Part shown: piece after piece, positions 63,105 to 64,000 of the stretch
Layout: each line of letters starts with the position of its first letter
Numbering within the stretch: the stretch's first letter is position 1
Assembly (NCBI RefSeq): GCF_019219825.1
Contig: NZ_JAHUXH010000011.1
Span: 62,001 to 126,000, forward strand
DNA length: 64,000 nt
Direction: 5' to 3'
DNA from: Streptomyces sp. TRM70350
Lineage (GTDB): Bacteria; Actinomycetota; Actinomycetes; Streptomycetales; Streptomycetaceae
Made by a program: the position numbers and the translations under genes
The notes under the pieces: generated by a model
Databases searched by the model: none
The model's input: only the letters and a program-made list of their open reading frames with translations
What the model was told of the DNA's origin: nothing

Positions 63105-64000
63105 ATGCCCCTCCCGAAAGCCGAACTGCACCTCCACATCGAAGGCACCCTGGAGCCGGAGCTCGCTTTCGAGCTCGCCGCACGCAACGGCGTGCGGCTG
63201 CCCTACGCGGACACCGACGAGCTGCGCGAGGCGTACCAGTTCGAGGATCTGCAGTCCTTCCTGAACCTGTACTACGAGCTCATGGCCGTGCTGCGCACCG
63301 AGCGGGACTTCGCGGACCTCGCGAACGCCTACCTCGCCCGGGCCGCCGCGCAGGGCGTACGGCACGCGGAGATCTTCTTCGACCCGCAGGCGCACATCTC
63401 CCGGGGGGTCGGGATGGGCACGGTGGTCGAGGGGCTGTGGCGGGCGCTGGAGCACAGCGAGCGCGAGCACGGGATCTCCACCCAGCTGATCATGTGCTTC
63501 CTGCGGGACGAGTCCGCCGAGTCGGCGATGGCGACGCTTCAGGCGGCGAAGCCGTATCTGGACCGGATCACCGGGGTCGGGCTGGACTCCGCGGAGGTCG
63601 GGCATCCGCCGGTGACGTTCCGCGAGGTGTACCAGGCCGCCGCCGCCCTGGGCCTGCGGCGGGTGGCGCACGCGGGGGAGGAGGGGCCGCCGGAGTACAT
63701 CACCGAGGCCCTCGACGTGCTCGGCGTCGAGCGCGTCGACCACGGGCTGCGCTGCATGGAGGACCCGGCGCTGGTGGAGCGGCTGGTGCGGGAGCGGATC
63801 CCGCTGACGCTGTGCCCGCTGTCCAACGTCCGGCTGCGTGCCGTCGACGCCCTCGCCGAGCACCCGCTGCCCGCCATGCTCGACGCCGGGCTGCTGTGCA
63901 CGGTCAACTCCGACGACCCGGCCTACTTCGGCGGGTACGTCGGCGACACCTTCGACGCCGTGCGCGCGGCCCTCGGGCTGAGCGAGGAACGGCTGCGCGA
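63105..64000 (+). CDS. Adenine/adenosine deaminase, 3' truncated by window
   Basis: Open to the window edge. ELHLHIEGTLEPELAFELAA (zinc His pair), HAGEEGPPEYITEALDVLG, RVDHGLR, TVNSDDPAYFGGYVGD (zinc Asp pair). HLHIEGTLEP and the length suit the adenine-deaminase branch; adenosine is possible. Catalyses purine deamination in salvage. Confidence 0.9.
   Translation, partial: MPLPKAELHLHIEGTLEPELAFELAARNGVRLPYADTDELREAYQFEDLQSFLNLYYELMAVLRTERDFADLANAYLARAAAQGVRHAEIFFDPQAHISRGVGMGTVVEGLWRALEHSEREHGISTQLIMCFLRDESAESAMATLQAAKPYLDRITGVGLDSAEVGHPPVTFREVYQAAAALGLRRVAHAGEEGPPEYITEALDVLGVERVDHGLRCMEDPALVERLVRERIPLTLCPLSNVRLRAVDALAEHPLPAMLDAGLLCTVNSDDPAYFGGYVGDTFDAVRAALGLSEERLR

Overview
The window is high-G+C actinobacterial chromosome, almost certainly Streptomyces. 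Supporting signs are strong third-position G/C bias, GTG and TTG starts, many leaderless starts, a TTA codon in an accessory microprotein, and a gene order I know from Streptomyces core chromosomes: proB-proA-nadD-rsfS-tRNA-leuS-comEA/comEC-holA-rpsT-lepA-hemW-hrcA-dnaJ-rsmE. That placement rests on gene content and order read by eye, not on a database search.

Layout. 1-9.2 kb is an accessory-type stretch: the 3' part of a glycosyltransferase/Stealth fusion, a secreted trypsin-like FG-GAP protein lacking two catalytic residues, two small secreted or membrane proteins, and a large Tat-exported ALF-repeat/alanine coiled-coil protein. 9.5-15.7 kb holds proline biosynthesis (proB, proA), two paralogous membrane-anchored proteins and an M48 metalloprotease. 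15.8-22.05 kb is the standout. A gene for a 49-residue membrane protein is split by a 6,074-bp island, and removing the island at an 8-bp direct repeat (GTGGGTTG) restores the gene exactly in frame. The island ends carry 11-bp near-perfect inverted arms next to that repeat, as in the core of a tyrosine-recombinase attachment site. It carries an HTH/TPR regulator, a GNAT acetyltransferase, a five-gene overlapping operon of microproteins around a degenerate Nudix protein, and a translationally coupled sugar-phosphate-cyclase/SDR pair. No integrase is visible.

22.1-31.0 kb: nadD, a LytR_C/LCP-like protein, rsfS, a histidine phosphatase, two identical tRNA-Ala(GGC) genes flanking two zinc-ribbon genes and a GT87 transferase, and a membrane-cytochrome-like/NuoF-like/ferredoxin redox pair. 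31.2-45.2 kb: leuS behind a leaderless leader peptide with three Leu codons and an intrinsic terminator, then a DegV protein, comEA-comEC, an arylamine N-acetyltransferase, holA, rpsT and lepA. 45.4-64 kb: acyl-CoA synthetase, a PP2C-type phosphatase with an elastin-like pentapeptide insert, hemW, DUF3097, an MBL hydrolase, the CIRCE-controlled hrcA-dnaJ operon with a duplicated dnaJ tail, a nitronate monooxygenase, rsmE, a lipoprotein, a tricorn-type protease, a 164-bp palindromic MITE-like element, a HIT protein, an RNase Z-like enzyme, and an adenine/adenosine deaminase cut by the window end.

Regulation visible in sequence: a perfect CIRCE, the leuS attenuator, several intrinsic terminators, and a recurring TANNNT hexamer placed exactly 6 nt before the start codon (proB, proA, both paralogs, the leuS leader, the tricorn gene, the deaminase), which points to leaderless mRNAs.
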